Counted from the first letter of the stretch, positions 26,534 to 36,453 are shown. The stretch: 64,000 nucleotides of DNA from CAWDPQ01 sp049642465 (GCA_049642465.1 JBAROV010000039.1:32705-96704), one strand, 5' to 3'. A program made the numbers and translations. The notes: generated from the sequence alone by a model not told the origin.

Positions 26534-27262
26534 TCAATGCGTAAAGCGCTCCTGAAACTTCCTTAGGCTTTCCACGGTCAATCCCGGTTTCTTCACGAAC
26601 TCCAGCACCTCGCGCTCGTACGCTCGCACGCGCATCGCCTCTTCTGCCACACGTTCGGCGACTGCGTCAGGAATCGTGAGCAGCCCATTCACATCGCCGT
26701 GAAGCACATCGCCCGGTTGGACGGCGAGACCGTCAAGCGTCACCGGCACATTCACCTCACAGATCACCGGGTTGCCATGCGAGACGACGAAACCCGGGCA
26801 GAAATACTGGATGCCGAGCGCGCGCACTTCATTGACGTCGCGCAGGCCGCCATCAGAAACGCATCCCACCGCACCCAGCGCCTTTGCGGTCGTGGCCATG
26901 ACTTCGCCCATGTGGCACGAGCGGCTGGGCTCCGGGCCGATGTCCTTGATCACGATCACCGCGGGCTTCGGTGCCTGCTCGACTGCCGCCCACAAGCGAA
27001 GCAATCCACGTTCATCGCGGCGGGATTCGCTCGTACTGTCGGCGGTGCACGTGACCGCATAGCCAATCGTGGAACCAAGCTCGGGAAAGGCACATCGAAG
27101 GTGCCAGCCGGCAAAACCGTCGACCCGTCGGCGAACGCCGAATCGCTCAATGGCGTTTGAGACGGTCGGGCTGTCGATTCGGCGCAGCGCATCGAGCTGC
27201 TCGTCGCTCAAGCGAACCAGGAAACCTCCTTTACTCAGCGCGGAGCGTATTGTATTAAACAA
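26534..27262 (-). CDS. RraA-like aldolase/decarboxylase family protein
   Basis: Up to 242 residues from a TTG at 27262. SPTVSNAIERFGV, GEVMATTAKALGAVG and SDGGLRDVNEV (the GG-x-RD metal/substrate motif of RraA and HMG/CHA aldolases) identify the family; GDVLHGDVNGLLTIP follows. Many members are 4-hydroxy-4-methyl-2-oxoglutarate or related aldolases. Start uncertain: a strong AAAGGAGG (27225-27232) lies inside the longest frame, and homologues begin near LSDEQLDALRRID, so a TTG at 27211 is an alternative. First gene of the minus-strand operon, divergent from the glycosidase gene. Confidence 0.8.
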   Translation of the reverse strand: MFNTIRSALSKGGFLVRLSDEQLDALRRIDSPTVSNAIERFGVRRRVDGFAGWHLRCAFPELGSTIGYAVTCTADSTSESRRDERGLLRLWAAVEQAPKPAVIVIKDIGPEPSRSCHMGEVMATTAKALGAVGCVSDGGLRDVNEVRALGIQYFCPGFVVSHGNPVICEVNVPVTLDGLAVQPGDVLHGDVNGLLTIPDAVAERVAEEAMRVRAYEREVLEFVKKPGLTVESLRKFQERFTH

Positions 27263-27335
27263 AACCTCTGTAGTAGAAATGAAACCTCGTTTTCAAAAAC
27301 CCTGCACGCGCTCACGCCCTCTCGGAGGTCTGCCC

Positions 27336-29792
27336 ATGCGTCCGCCTTTCGCTTCGCGATTTGCGATGTCTGTCTCGACAGCCCTCCTCCTTTTCAGCGC
27401 CTCGACGTCACACCCTGCCGCCCAACGCACGCTCTCATCCCCTTCGGCTGATGATCCGTCGTTGATCGATGTCACACGCGCGACGGTTGTCACGCCCGCC
27501 GGGTTGAACGTCCAGGAGCGAACCGCTGTGCGCGTGCTCGTCGAAGAAGTGGCGCGACGGACGAACGTCAGGATGCCAGTGGCGACTGAATGGCCAGCCG
27601 ACTCGGTTGCCGTCATCGCCGTGGGTCCCGTCGCCAGCTCGTCAAACTGGGCAGCGAGAGGACTCAGGAATGCGGGGGCCGCAGCAAATCCCGCTCGTGA
27701 GGGGTATCGGCTGTCGCTGAACAAAACCGGACGTGGCGCGCCGACGGTTCTCGTGCTCGGCGCCGATTCGCGCGGCGTGCTTTTCGGCGTCGGTCGCCTG
27801 CTGCGAGAGCTGCGCATGGCGCCAGCGTCCATCCGCGTGCCTGACGGACTGGCAATCGTGTCGGCACCATACGTGGCACTGCGCGGACATCAGCTCGGAT
27901 ATCGTCCCAAAACAAATGCCTACGACGCGTGGGACGTGCCGATGTGGGAGCAGTACATCCGCGATCTTGCGGTCTTCGGCACCAACGCCATCGAGCTGAT
28001 TCCGCCGCGTTCGGACGATGCGCCCGACAGCCCGCATTTTCCGCTGCCGCAGATCGACATGATGGTGGAGATGTCGCGCATCGCCGACGAGTACGGACAG
28101 GACGTCTGGATCTGGTACCCCGCGCTCGACAAGGACTACGGCGACCCGAAGCAAGTGGAATTCGCGCTGCAGGAATGGGCGGAGGTGTTTTCGAAGCTGC
28201 CGCGCATCAACGCCATCTTCGTCCCCGGCGGCGATCCGGGTCACACGCAACCGAGGCACATGATGGCGCTCCTCGAGAAGCAGACCGCGAGCCTTCACAA
28301 ATACCACCCCAAGGCTGAAATGTGGATGTCGCCGCAAGGCTTCACCAAGGAGTGGATGGACGAGTTCTACGGCATCCTCAAGACCGAACCCACCTGGCTG
28401 ACGGGCATCGTGTTTGGTCCGCAGGTCCGCGACAGCCTGCCGGTCCTGCGCGCCAGCCTCCCGAAACGTTATCGGATCCGCCATTATCCCGACATCACCC
28501 ACAGCCTTCGCAGCCAGTATCCCGTCCCGGACTGGGACGTCGCCCACGCGCTGACCTCGAACCGCGAACAAATCAATCCAAGGCCGCTCGATCAGGCACT
28601 TATCTTCCGTTCGCTGCTGCCCTACGTGTCGGACTTCATCACTTACTCAGAAGGGGCGAACGACGATGTGAACAAGATTGTGTGGAGCGGATTGGGTTGG
28701 GATCCGAAGACCGATGTGCTGCAGATCCTCCACGACTACAGTCGCTACTTCCTCGGCGAGCGCTACACCGACTCATTCGCGCAAGGGTTACTTGCGCTCG
28801 AGCGGAACTGGCGCGGCCCTCTGGCTTCCAATACATCCGTCTACACCACGCTCGAGCAATTCCAGGCGATGGAACGCGCCGCGACTCCGCGAGATCTCAG
28901 GAACTGGCGCTTTCAGCAGGCGCTCTATCGCGCCTACTACGACGCCTACGTGCGAAGCCGGCTGCTGCACGAGACGGCCATCGAGGAACGCGCGCTCGAT
29001 CGGCTGCGCGGTGCGACACGAGGCGCGACGCGCGACGCCATGGTTGACGCCCGCCGAATCCTGGACGACGTGCAGCAGAAACCCGCGCCGGAATGGCGCC
29101 TCCGTGTCTACACCCTGGCCGAGGCGCTCTTTCAGAGCATCCGTCAGCAACTGAGTGTGGAGCGCTACCGCGCGATTGCCGTCGGTCGAGGCGCGACGCT
29201 CGACAGCCTCGAAACCCCCTTGAACAACCGCGGCTGGCTGTTGGCGCGCTTCGAGGAAATCTCCGCCCTCCCGAGCGAAGACGATCGTATGTCAGCAATC
29301 GACCGGGTCGTCCGATGGACCGATCCAGGACCCGGCGGGTATTACGACGATCTCGGAAATCCCAACCAGCAGCCGCATCTGTTGCGCGGGTTGCCGTATG
29401 AAGAGGATCCGCAGCGGTTCAAATCCACGATGACCGGGTTCGGTTATCGGCCGGATTGGCGGCTATCCTGGATGACACACGCGGAGTCGTTCTGGGAGGC
29501 GCCGCTGCAGATGCGATACACGAGTCTCGATCCGGCGGCGCGCTATCGCATCCGGATCGTGTACGCAGGCGACGTCTTCAGCATGACGACGCTGATCAAG
29601 CTGGTGGCGAACGACCGCTACGAAATTCACCCGCCGCTGCGAAAGGAGTCGCCGATCAAGCCGGTGGAGTTCGACATTCCCCTCGAGGCCACGCGCGGCG
29701 GCGAGCTGACCTTGACGTTCAGTGCACCGCCTGGAATGGGAAGCGCCGGCCGCGGCAATCAAATCGCTGAAGTCTGGCTGATGAAAAAGTAG
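27336..29792 (+). CDS. Secreted glycoside-hydrolase-like protein (GH20/GH67-type N-terminal domain)
   Basis: The ATG at 27336 follows GGAGG by eight bases and opens a signal peptide (MSVSTALLLFSASTSHPAAQ region), so it is preferred over upstream starts. 818 residues. Residues about 45-175 resemble the zincin-like N-terminal domain found before GH20 and GH67 catalytic domains (GREGYRLS-like element, VLVLGADSRGVLFGVGRLLREL). A TIM-barrel-like part follows (ALRGHQLGYRPKTNAYDAWD, WIWYPALDKDYGD, IFVPGGDPGHTQP). The C-terminal 300 residues are helical then beta-rich. It probably cleaves a uronic- or amino-sugar linkage. The exact family is not certain. Confidence 0.65.
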   Translation: MRPPFASRFAMSVSTALLLFSASTSHPAAQRTLSSPSADDPSLIDVTRATVVTPAGLNVQERTAVRVLVEEVARRTNVRMPVATEWPADSVAVIAVGPVASSSNWAARGLRNAGAAANPAREGYRLSLNKTGRGAPTVLVLGADSRGVLFGVGRLLRELRMAPASIRVPDGLAIVSAPYVALRGHQLGYRPKTNAYDAWDVPMWEQYIRDLAVFGTNAIELIPPRSDDAPDSPHFPLPQIDMMVEMSRIADEYGQDVWIWYPALDKDYGDPKQVEFALQEWAEVFSKLPRINAIFVPGGDPGHTQPRHMMALLEKQTASLHKYHPKAEMWMSPQGFTKEWMDEFYGILKTEPTWLTGIVFGPQVRDSLPVLRASLPKRYRIRHYPDITHSLRSQYPVPDWDVAHALTSNREQINPRPLDQALIFRSLLPYVSDFITYSEGANDDVNKIVWSGLGWDPKTDVLQILHDYSRYFLGERYTDSFAQGLLALERNWRGPLASNTSVYTTLEQFQAMERAATPRDLRNWRFQQALYRAYYDAYVRSRLLHETAIEERALDRLRGATRGATRDAMVDARRILDDVQQKPAPEWRLRVYTLAEALFQSIRQQLSVERYRAIAVGRGATLDSLETPLNNRGWLLARFEEISALPSEDDRMSAIDRVVRWTDPGPGGYYDDLGNPNQQPHLLRGLPYEEDPQRFKSTMTGFGYRPDWRLSWMTHAESFWEAPLQMRYTSLDPAARYRIRIVYAGDVFSMTTLIKLVANDRYEIHPPLRKESPIKPVEFDIPLEATRGGELTLTFSAPPGMGSAGRGNQIAEVWLMKK

Positions 29793-29800
29793 AGGACGTC

Positions 29801-30598
29801 ATGGAATCGCCCTGGGAGAGCCCGATCCGCCGGCGTCTGCGCGAGTCCCAGCCCGTGTTCGGCTGCACTATTACGTCGACGAGTCTGGAAATTGCCGCGC
29901 GCGCGGCGTCCGCAGGCTTTCATTTTCTCTGGCTCGAGCTCGAGCACTCGCCCGTCACCCTCGAAACCGTTCGCCATATCGTGCTCGCCACGCGCGACCT
30001 GCCGGCCGTGCCGTTCGCGCGGGTTCCGGTGACCGAGACGTGGACGGCCAAGCGGGTGCTCGACGCAGGCGTTCACGGCGTCGTGTTCCCGTTCGTCAGC
30101 ACGCCGGCGCTTGCGAAACAGGCGGCTGAGGCATGTCGCTATCCGCCGGCCGGCCGGCGCGGGTCCGGTGCAAGTCTCGCCACCAGCTGCTGGCCAGATC
30201 CGGATCGCTATCACGACTCTGCCGATCTCAACGTCATCGTTGTCGTCATTGTCGAGGAAGCAGCCGCGCTGCCGCACGTCGATCGCATTGCGGCGACCGA
30301 AGGCGTGGACGTGGTGTTTGTCGGCACCGGTGATTTGTCGTTCTCGCTGGGATTGCGCGGACAGCAAAGCCACCCGCAGGTGGAAGAAGCCGCAAGTCAG
30401 GTGCTTGCCGCGGCGAAGCGTCACGGCAAAGTGGCCGGACGGCCTGCCGCTTCTCAGGAACAGACGCAGCGCTACATCGATCAGGGGTTCCTCTTCTTTC
30501 AGGCGCCATCCGAGCTTGCGCTGTTCGAAGCCGGTGCGCAGCAGTTTCTGGCGCCATACGGCATTCGCCCTGCCCTCCGTCAGCGGACGTTGTACTAA
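29801..30598 (+). CDS. HpcH/HpaI family aldolase
   Basis: 265 residues. FLWLELEHSP corresponds to the FDxEHG region, RVPVTETWTAKRVLDAGVHGVVFPFV to the substrate- and metal-binding stretch, and GTGDLSFSLG to the late conserved loop. Class II aldolases of this family split 2-keto-3-deoxy sugar acids into pyruvate and an aldehyde. The usual QTR metal segment is not intact in order, and Glu in VVVIVEEAAA is the likely metal ligand. It begins nine bases after the glycosidase gene, and its stop overlaps the MFS start (TAATG), forming one operon. Confidence 0.85.
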   Translation: MESPWESPIRRRLRESQPVFGCTITSTSLEIAARAASAGFHFLWLELEHSPVTLETVRHIVLATRDLPAVPFARVPVTETWTAKRVLDAGVHGVVFPFVSTPALAKQAAEACRYPPAGRRGSGASLATSCWPDPDRYHDSADLNVIVVVIVEEAAALPHVDRIAATEGVDVVFVGTGDLSFSLGLRGQQSHPQVEEAASQVLAAAKRHGKVAGRPAASQEQTQRYIDQGFLFFQAPSELALFEAGAQQFLAPYGIRPALRQRTLY

Positions 30599-31908
30599 TG
30601 ACGAAGCACTACAAGTGGTGGGTCGTCGCGATGCTGTGGTTGATCTCGTTCTTCAACTACGCCGATCGGCAGGCGATTTTTTCGGTGTTTCCGCTGCTCG
30701 AGCGCGAGATGCACCTCAACTCGGTGCAGCTTGGACTCCTCGGTTCAGCCTTCGCGTGGGTTTACGGCCTCGGCGCGCCGTTTGCCGGCATGATCGTGGA
30801 CCGCGTTCGGCGCAAGACGGCCATCCTTGGCGGACTGCATGCCTGGAGTCTTATCTGCATGGCGACCGTGGTGTCGTCCGACTTCAAGCACCTCTTCTTC
30901 TGGCGAGCCGCGGAAGGGCTCGGTGAAACGTTTTACTTCCCGGCGTCGATGTCGCTCATCAGCGACTATCACGGCCGCCGCACCCGTTCGCGCGCGATGG
31001 GCCTGCACCAGACCAGCGTGTACATGGGGACGATCGGCGGCGGCTTCTTCGCCGGGCTCATCGGTCAGCACTACGGATGGCGCTGGTCGTTCATTGTGTT
31101 CGGCGGACTCGGTGTCCTCCTGGGCATCGTGCTGAACCGTTACCTCGTCGAACCCGAACGCGGCGCCGCGGAAACCGCCGACGCAGCGGGCGACCCAGGC
31201 GCGGCGGCGCCCGCGCCGGCGCTGACGACGCGGCTGTCGTTTGCGGAGTTCGTGCGATTGGTCGGGCGAACTCCGACCCTGCTGTGTCTGATGGGCGCCT
31301 TCATGTGCGCCAACTTCGTCGCGGTCGTCCTGCTCTCGTGGATGCCGAAATTCCTGTACGACAAGTTCAGCATGAGCCTGGCGACCGCCGGCCTCACCGC
31401 CACGATCTTCGTCCAGCTCGCCAGCATGGTCGGATCGCCGACGGGTGGGTGGTTGGCCGATACACTCAGGCGCCGCTCACCGCGCGGCCGGATCGCAGTC
31501 CAGATGCTGGGAGTGCTCTGCGGCGCACCGTTCGTGATGCTCTGCGGCCTCACACCCTCGGTCGGGACGCTGATCCTGGCGTTGACCGCCTGGGGTTTCT
31601 TCAAGGGACTCTACGACGCGAACATCTTTGCGTCGGCATTCGATGTGGTTCGGCCCGAGGCACGCGGGTCAGCGGCAGGTTTCATGAACGCCGTCGGCTG
31701 GCTCGGGGGCGGTGGAACCGCGCCGGTCGTGATTGGATGGATCGCGCAGCGCCAGAGTCTCGGTGAGGCGATTGCGCTTGCCTCGACGGTTTACATTGCG
31801 GCGGCCGTACTGCTGCTCATCGCTATGCTGTTTTTCGTCAGGCGAGATATGTCGCGGATGCAGGCAGAGTTGGTTGCGGCTGATGCCGGTTCGAGGGACA
31901 GCCGCTGA
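30598..31908 (+). CDS. MFS transporter, sugar-acid (ACS family)-like
   Basis: 436 residues with twelve hydrophobic segments. WLISFFNYADRQAIFSVFP is the usual first helix of anion:cation symporter members such as hexuronate/glucarate transporters, and the conserved loop 2-3 motif is GAPFAGMIVDRVRRK. The central loop (about residues 185-215) is Ala/Pro rich. It probably imports the acidic or neutral sugar released by the co-transcribed glycosidase for cleavage by the aldolase encoded just before it. The start codon overlaps the aldolase stop by one base. Confidence 0.88.
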   Translation: MTKHYKWWVVAMLWLISFFNYADRQAIFSVFPLLEREMHLNSVQLGLLGSAFAWVYGLGAPFAGMIVDRVRRKTAILGGLHAWSLICMATVVSSDFKHLFFWRAAEGLGETFYFPASMSLISDYHGRRTRSRAMGLHQTSVYMGTIGGGFFAGLIGQHYGWRWSFIVFGGLGVLLGIVLNRYLVEPERGAAETADAAGDPGAAAPAPALTTRLSFAEFVRLVGRTPTLLCLMGAFMCANFVAVVLLSWMPKFLYDKFSMSLATAGLTATIFVQLASMVGSPTGGWLADTLRRRSPRGRIAVQMLGVLCGAPFVMLCGLTPSVGTLILALTAWGFFKGLYDANIFASAFDVVRPEARGSAAGFMNAVGWLGGGGTAPVVIGWIAQRQSLGEAIALASTVYIAAAVLLLIAMLFFVRRDMSRMQAELVAADAGSRDSR

Positions 31909-31947
31909 CGGGAGAACGAGCCAACGTGCACTGGCGCTTGCGCGCCA

Positions 31948-32214
31948 ACACGACGACACGACCGCCTCCGCCAAGGCTACGGCGGTCCGCCGAAGCTTCA
32001 GCGAAGGCGGAAGACACGACGAGCACGAAGAAAACCAGCGCGCTGAGCGTCGATTGGCCCGCCGGGTTGCCGGCCTACGGCCGGCGTAGCGCAGCGCGCG
32101 GCCCGGCGCGCCAATCGACCGTCGCTATCTGCGTGTCAGAGACCGTCTCCTTCGTGGTCGTCGTATCTTCGTGGTCTTCGTGGTCTTCGTGGTCGTCGTG
32201 TCGTCGTGTCGTCG
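31948..32214. repeat. Nested composite palindrome with 9-bp tandem repeats (gene-free stretch 31909-32266)
   Basis: No credible gene lies between the MFS stop and the DHDPS-like stop. The gap is a nested set of inverted repeats: ACACGACGACACGAC (31948-31962) pairs with 32195-32209; the segment near 32011-32029 pairs imperfectly with 32150-32168; GTCGATTGGCCCGCCGGG (32049-32066) pairs with 32102-32119 with one mismatch; and GCCGGCC-TAC-GGCCGGC (32069-32085) is the tip. TTCGTGGTC repeats in tandem at about 32151-32194. A copy of the dispersed CCTCCGCCAAGGCTACGGCGG module sits at about 31965-31985. Confidence 0.8.
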
Positions 32215-32266
32215 TGAAGGCACTCGTTCCGTCGTCTCGCTGGCGGGCGGCTGTCGTTCGAAGAAG

Positions 32267-33220
32267 CTACGCTCCGCGGATCTTGGTCGGCGCCGAAACA
32301 CCCCGATCCAGACCATTCGCCGCTAGCCACCCTGGCAGCCACTCTGTAAATGCGCGGATCTGCTGCTTTCGTTCGGCAGTGAGGGGCAGCGGCAATGGAC
32401 CTGTCTCGATCCCGCGCGCCGCGAGCCCAATTCGGATGCCCCACGGCGTGGGGAAAATGGACACATGTGAGATCAACTCGTCCAGCAGTCGCTGCAGTCG
32501 GGCGGTTTCATCGAACCGGCCCGCTCGGTAACTCTGGTACAACGCGACGAGCAACTCCGGACAGAACCCCGCGATGCCCGAAATACTGCCGTTCCATCCG
32601 GCCCGCAGCCCCTTCTCGAGCACTGCATCGTCGCCGACGAGCAGTGTCCAGGGGGCATCTCCTTTCTCGCTGGCGAACAACTCCAGGTGTTCACGCCGTC
32701 CGCTGCTGTCTTTGATCCCGACGATGAACTCTTCCTGGCGCAGCAGCTTCAGGATGGTTGGGGCGTTCAGACCGTTGGTGAAGTCCGGCAGGTTATACAA
32801 CAGACACGGAGCCCGCAGGGCACTGCTCAGGTGAGCGCAGAACGCTGCCAGATCGTCCTGCTCGTAGCGAAAGAACATGGGCATCGGCAGCAGCAGCGCA
32901 CGGCTGCCGGATTCGAGTGCCGCGCGGCCCAGAGCCAGCGTATGGCGGATCGACACGCCACCAATTCCGACGAGGAGGGCACGATCTCGCGGCAACCGCC
33001 TCGCCGCACGCGCGACGAGTGCCGTGCGATCGCTGGATTCGAAGTGCGGGTATTCCCCCGTTGCGCCGCCGAGGCAGAGGCCAGAGACGTCCCGTTCGAG
33101 AAGGAAGTCGATCAATCGGTCGAGTGTTCCGAAATCGACGCTTCCATCCGCGTGGACTGGCGTGGCGACCGCGGCAAACAGTCCCGCGATCGCCTCGCCG
33201 TTGGCCGAGTGATGATTCAT
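32267..33220 (-). CDS. Dihydrodipicolinate synthase/N-acetylneuraminate lyase family aldolase
   Basis: 317 residues. The TIM-barrel family is clear: GLFAAVATPVHADGSVD, GGATGEYPHF (the GGTTGE-like phosphate/carboxylate loop), LLYNLPDFT with the proton-relay Tyr, and GIKDSSG with the Schiff-base Lys. Members split or form 2-keto acids such as KDG or sialic acid. Given the neighbours (TonB receptor, sialidase-like protein, PIG-L, NagB-like) a sugar-acid aldolase role is more likely than lysine synthesis. Its ATG overlaps the TonB receptor stop (TGATG, 33218-33222), so the two are translated as a coupled pair. Confidence 0.88.
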   Translation of the reverse strand: MNHHSANGEAIAGLFAAVATPVHADGSVDFGTLDRLIDFLLERDVSGLCLGGATGEYPHFESSDRTALVARAARRLPRDRALLVGIGGVSIRHTLALGRAALESGSRALLLPMPMFFRYEQDDLAAFCAHLSSALRAPCLLYNLPDFTNGLNAPTILKLLRQEEFIVGIKDSSGRREHLELFASEKGDAPWTLLVGDDAVLEKGLRAGWNGSISGIAGFCPELLVALYQSYRAGRFDETARLQRLLDELISHVSIFPTPWGIRIGLAARGIETGPLPLPLTAERKQQIRAFTEWLPGWLAANGLDRGVSAPTKIRGA

Positions 33221-36200
33221 CAGAACGACAGGCGCACGGCAGCCTGCATGACCCGGGCGGCCTCAGCGGCCGTGATCCGTCCAAAGTTCGAATTGTTCTG
33301 TGCCGTATTCGGTGGCCTGAGGTTCACCCAGTTGAACACGTTGAACGCCTCGATCCGAACCTGCAACTGGGTGCTGCCACCCGTCGCGAAAGTCTTGTGC
33401 AGCCCCAGATCGACGTTCTTGAAACCTGGCCCGCGCAGGCTGTTACGCCCGGAGTTGCCGAACGTGCCGAGCGCGTTCGGCGCATAGACCGACGTATTGA
33501 ACCACCGGAGGATCTTCTCCTCGTTCGTCCGATCATCCGGCAGAACGGGATCACCCGAGATGTCCGCACGCTGACCACCCGTGCCCGAACGCGCATTGTC
33601 CACGCCGCTCGTCACCGTGAAAGCGCCACCGCTCTGCATCGAGACGATTCCGGTCAGCGACCAGCCGCCAAGCGCACCCGCAGCAATGGGATTGGCGAAT
33701 TGCCCCGGAAGTTGCCACAGGAACGACGACACGAAGCGGTGGCGGCGATCGGCGTTCGACGGTCCCCAGTCGAATTCGAGATCGAATGGGTTGGTTTGCG
33801 TCACGCCCGTCTGCTTCGCTTCGCCGGCGTGATCCATGTTCTTCGACAGCGTGTAGCTGCTCAGGATCGAAAAGTGTTTGCTCATCCGCTTGTCGAGCGT
33901 GAGTTGCAGCGAGTGGTACGTCGATCTGCCGGTGGACTCGATCGTTGTCAGGTTGTTGAATGTCGGAAACAGCGGCCGCCGCTGATTCGTCGTCGCAGTG
34001 GTTACGCCCGGAGCGTAAATCGCCGGGTTCAGCTCACGCCCCATCGCGAGGCGATCGCCGTGGGAACCGGCATAACCCACGCGCACCAGGTAGGTCGGCA
34101 GTACCTCCCGTTCGACCGTCAGGTTCCAGGACTGGAGCCTGCCGTTCCTCAGGTTCGGGTCGTAGCTGAACGCCGTGTGCGGAAGGAAGAACTGCGCGTC
34201 GCGGGGGACGTTGAACGGATCCGCCGGGAACGGATTGACTCGGCCGGCATACGGATTGGCGACGCTGTTGGTCGCATCGCCGGGGAACGACACCAGCGTG
34301 CCGAACGGTCCCTGGTTCGCCGGACTGTTCGTCGAGATCGTGTTGGGCCGATCGTAGTAGATGCCGTACCCTGCGCGCACGCTGCTCTTGCCGTCGCCGA
34401 ACGGATCGTAGGCGAGGCCAATCCGTGGACCAAAGTCCGTCCACGACGCGCCGTAGCCTCCTTTCGGGCACGCCGGATCGCCGGGGTAGACAATGCCCTC
34501 CGGCGCATTCACGTAGACCTGCGACCGTTGTCCGGGGCGATAGCACGCGAGCCGGTTGTTGACGTCCGCGTACGGGAAGAACGGATCCCAGCGCAGCCCG
34601 AGATTCAGCGTCAGCTGACGGTTGATACGGAACGTGTCCTGGACGAAGGTGGCGAGGAAATGCATGCGCGTGTTCTTGTACTCGCCGATCCCCTGCTCGA
34701 AGCTGGAGAACTTTCCGAGGAAGAAATCCGCCAGTGCGTCTCCAGTGAAGGGTGCCGCGTTCGAAAACGTGAACCGTCCGTTGGCGCGAAAATTGTTGAC
34801 GATGTCTCCCTGGCCGTAGCTGTAGTCGACGCCAGCGGCCACCTCGTGTCGCCCTTTTGTCCACCTCACTGTGTCCACGAACTGCACCTCGTTGCGAAGG
34901 AATGTGTTCGTGTCACCGCTGTTGATCCCGAAATAACCCGACACGTTGAAGAACCACTGCGGCGTATCGTCGTTATGGACGTTGATGCCGAGCGTCGAGT
35001 AATCGGGCGGATAGATCTGAAAATTGGAATTGTTCGTTCGATTGAACGTGACGACGACGTTGTTCAACAGATTCGGGCCGAACAAGTAGGTGTCGTTGAC
35101 TGACACGACGGTGTTCTGCCAGGTCCTTCCGAACGCGCTCGTCAAGATGTTTCCGCTTTCGAGGACCGGCGGAGTCGACGCGCGCGAGACCCAGAACCGC
35201 CCGTAGGCGCGGTGGTTGTTGTTGAAGCTGTGATCCACCCGGCCCAGGTACTGATGATCGTCTCCGTCCATCGGCTGCGGGAACCTGAGCGTCAGCGGGT
35301 TGTCGTTTCCCACGGGATTGGGCAGCGGCAGCCACTCATTTAAGATCTTGACGGCCGCTGGACTGAACAGCGATGTCGGGATCTGATTGTTTGCAAACGG
35401 CTCTCCGGTGAAGGGATTGCGCAGCTGACGCGTGATGGCAGAGAAGTTCCCCGATCTCATGGCCGCCGTCGGCACGAGGCCGGACCGCTGGGTCGGCCGG
35501 CGCCGTTCGTTCGTGCCTTGATACGAGCCGAAGAAGAACGTGCGGTTCCGCGCGATCGGCCCGCCCATGGTGCCGCCGTACTGCGCTCGTTTCAACCCGT
35601 CGTCGACGCCAGGCGTGAAGAAGTTCGTGGCGTTGAACTTGTAGTGCCGGAAATAGCCGTAGCCGAGGCCGTGGTACTGATTCGTGCCCGCACGGGTCAC
35701 GGCGTTGACGATCGCGCCTACGTTCCGGCCGTATTCGGCGCTGAAACTGTTGGTCTGCACGCTGAACTCCTGGAGCGCATCGGGGTTCGGCATCGGGTTG
35801 GGACCGTTGCTGTAGTGGTCGTTGTTCGATCCCCCGTCGAGCACGTAATTGGTCGTGTTGCCGCGCGCGCCGCTTGAAGACACGGCTGACGTCCCCGGAT
35901 ACGTGGCGCCTGACGTGAGATCGGTCCGATCCGGCAGGACACCGGCAACGAGCGTCATCAACTGCGTGGGATTCCGACCGTTCAGCGGCAGGTTCTCGAT
36001 ACGTTCCTGATCGACAACCGTCCTCAGCGTGCCGCTCACGGTGTCAACAGTCGATGCCGCACCGCTTACGGTGACCATCTCTGAGACAGCCCCAACCTTG
36101 AGACCGATGTCCAATCTGACGTCCTCGTTGACGCGCACGACGACGTCGGTGTTTTTCGACGTCTGGAATCCGGAAAGCTCCGCGACGACGGTGTAACGGC

Positions 36201-36453
36201 CAACGGGCAGGCCCCGCAACACATAGACGCCGACCTCGTTACTGGCGGCAGCCGTCTCCGCATTCGTAGCTTCGTGGGTGGCCTTGACGGTCACACCCGG
36301 CAGCACCGCGCCGGCAGCATCCTTGATCACGCCGGTAATTCCACCGGTCGTCGTCTGCGCGGCGGCGGTGGAGCCGAGAGCCGCACACGTGAGGACCACA
36401 ACCATCGCCCGTGCGACTGTCTGATAGCAGGCGAGAAGACTTGTTCCCTTCAT
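33220..36453 (-). CDS. Oar-like TonB-dependent outer-membrane receptor
   Basis: The ATG at 36453 follows GGAGGAGG and opens a signal peptide (VVVLTCAALGSTAAAQ); upstream starts add 44 non-hydrophobic residues. 1077 residues. Residues about 35-125 form the carboxypeptidase-regulatory-like domain (GVIKDAAGAVLPGVTVKATH), then a plug (NLPLNGRNPTQLMTLVAG, SARGNTTNYVLDGGSNND) and a large beta-barrel with Asn/Gly-rich loops ending in an aromatic residue (AAVRLSF). Such receptors import bulky sugars or peptides across the outer membrane. Coupled to the DHDPS-like aldolase. Confidence 0.92.
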   Translation of the reverse strand: MKGTSLLACYQTVARAMVVVLTCAALGSTAAAQTTTGGITGVIKDAAGAVLPGVTVKATHEATNAETAAASNEVGVYVLRGLPVGRYTVVAELSGFQTSKNTDVVVRVNEDVRLDIGLKVGAVSEMVTVSGAASTVDTVSGTLRTVVDQERIENLPLNGRNPTQLMTLVAGVLPDRTDLTSGATYPGTSAVSSSGARGNTTNYVLDGGSNNDHYSNGPNPMPNPDALQEFSVQTNSFSAEYGRNVGAIVNAVTRAGTNQYHGLGYGYFRHYKFNATNFFTPGVDDGLKRAQYGGTMGGPIARNRTFFFGSYQGTNERRRPTQRSGLVPTAAMRSGNFSAITRQLRNPFTGEPFANNQIPTSLFSPAAVKILNEWLPLPNPVGNDNPLTLRFPQPMDGDDHQYLGRVDHSFNNNHRAYGRFWVSRASTPPVLESGNILTSAFGRTWQNTVVSVNDTYLFGPNLLNNVVVTFNRTNNSNFQIYPPDYSTLGINVHNDDTPQWFFNVSGYFGINSGDTNTFLRNEVQFVDTVRWTKGRHEVAAGVDYSYGQGDIVNNFRANGRFTFSNAAPFTGDALADFFLGKFSSFEQGIGEYKNTRMHFLATFVQDTFRINRQLTLNLGLRWDPFFPYADVNNRLACYRPGQRSQVYVNAPEGIVYPGDPACPKGGYGASWTDFGPRIGLAYDPFGDGKSSVRAGYGIYYDRPNTISTNSPANQGPFGTLVSFPGDATNSVANPYAGRVNPFPADPFNVPRDAQFFLPHTAFSYDPNLRNGRLQSWNLTVEREVLPTYLVRVGYAGSHGDRLAMGRELNPAIYAPGVTTATTNQRRPLFPTFNNLTTIESTGRSTYHSLQLTLDKRMSKHFSILSSYTLSKNMDHAGEAKQTGVTQTNPFDLEFDWGPSNADRRHRFVSSFLWQLPGQFANPIAAGALGGWSLTGIVSMQSGGAFTVTSGVDNARSGTGGQRADISGDPVLPDDRTNEEKILRWFNTSVYAPNALGTFGNSGRNSLRGPGFKNVDLGLHKTFATGGSTQLQVRIEAFNVFNWVNLRPPNTAQNNSNFGRITAAEAARVMQAAVRLSF

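Noticed and set aside
31926..32531. Long plus-strand open frame of 201 codons over the gap and the DHDPS-like gene
   Set aside because: It translates repeats into low-complexity Ser/Arg text and runs antisense through a clear aldolase gene.
32917..35103. A 728-codon plus-strand open frame inside the TonB receptor region
   Set aside because: It is a GC-driven antisense shadow, Arg/Val-rich with no domain, opposite an unmistakable TonB receptor.
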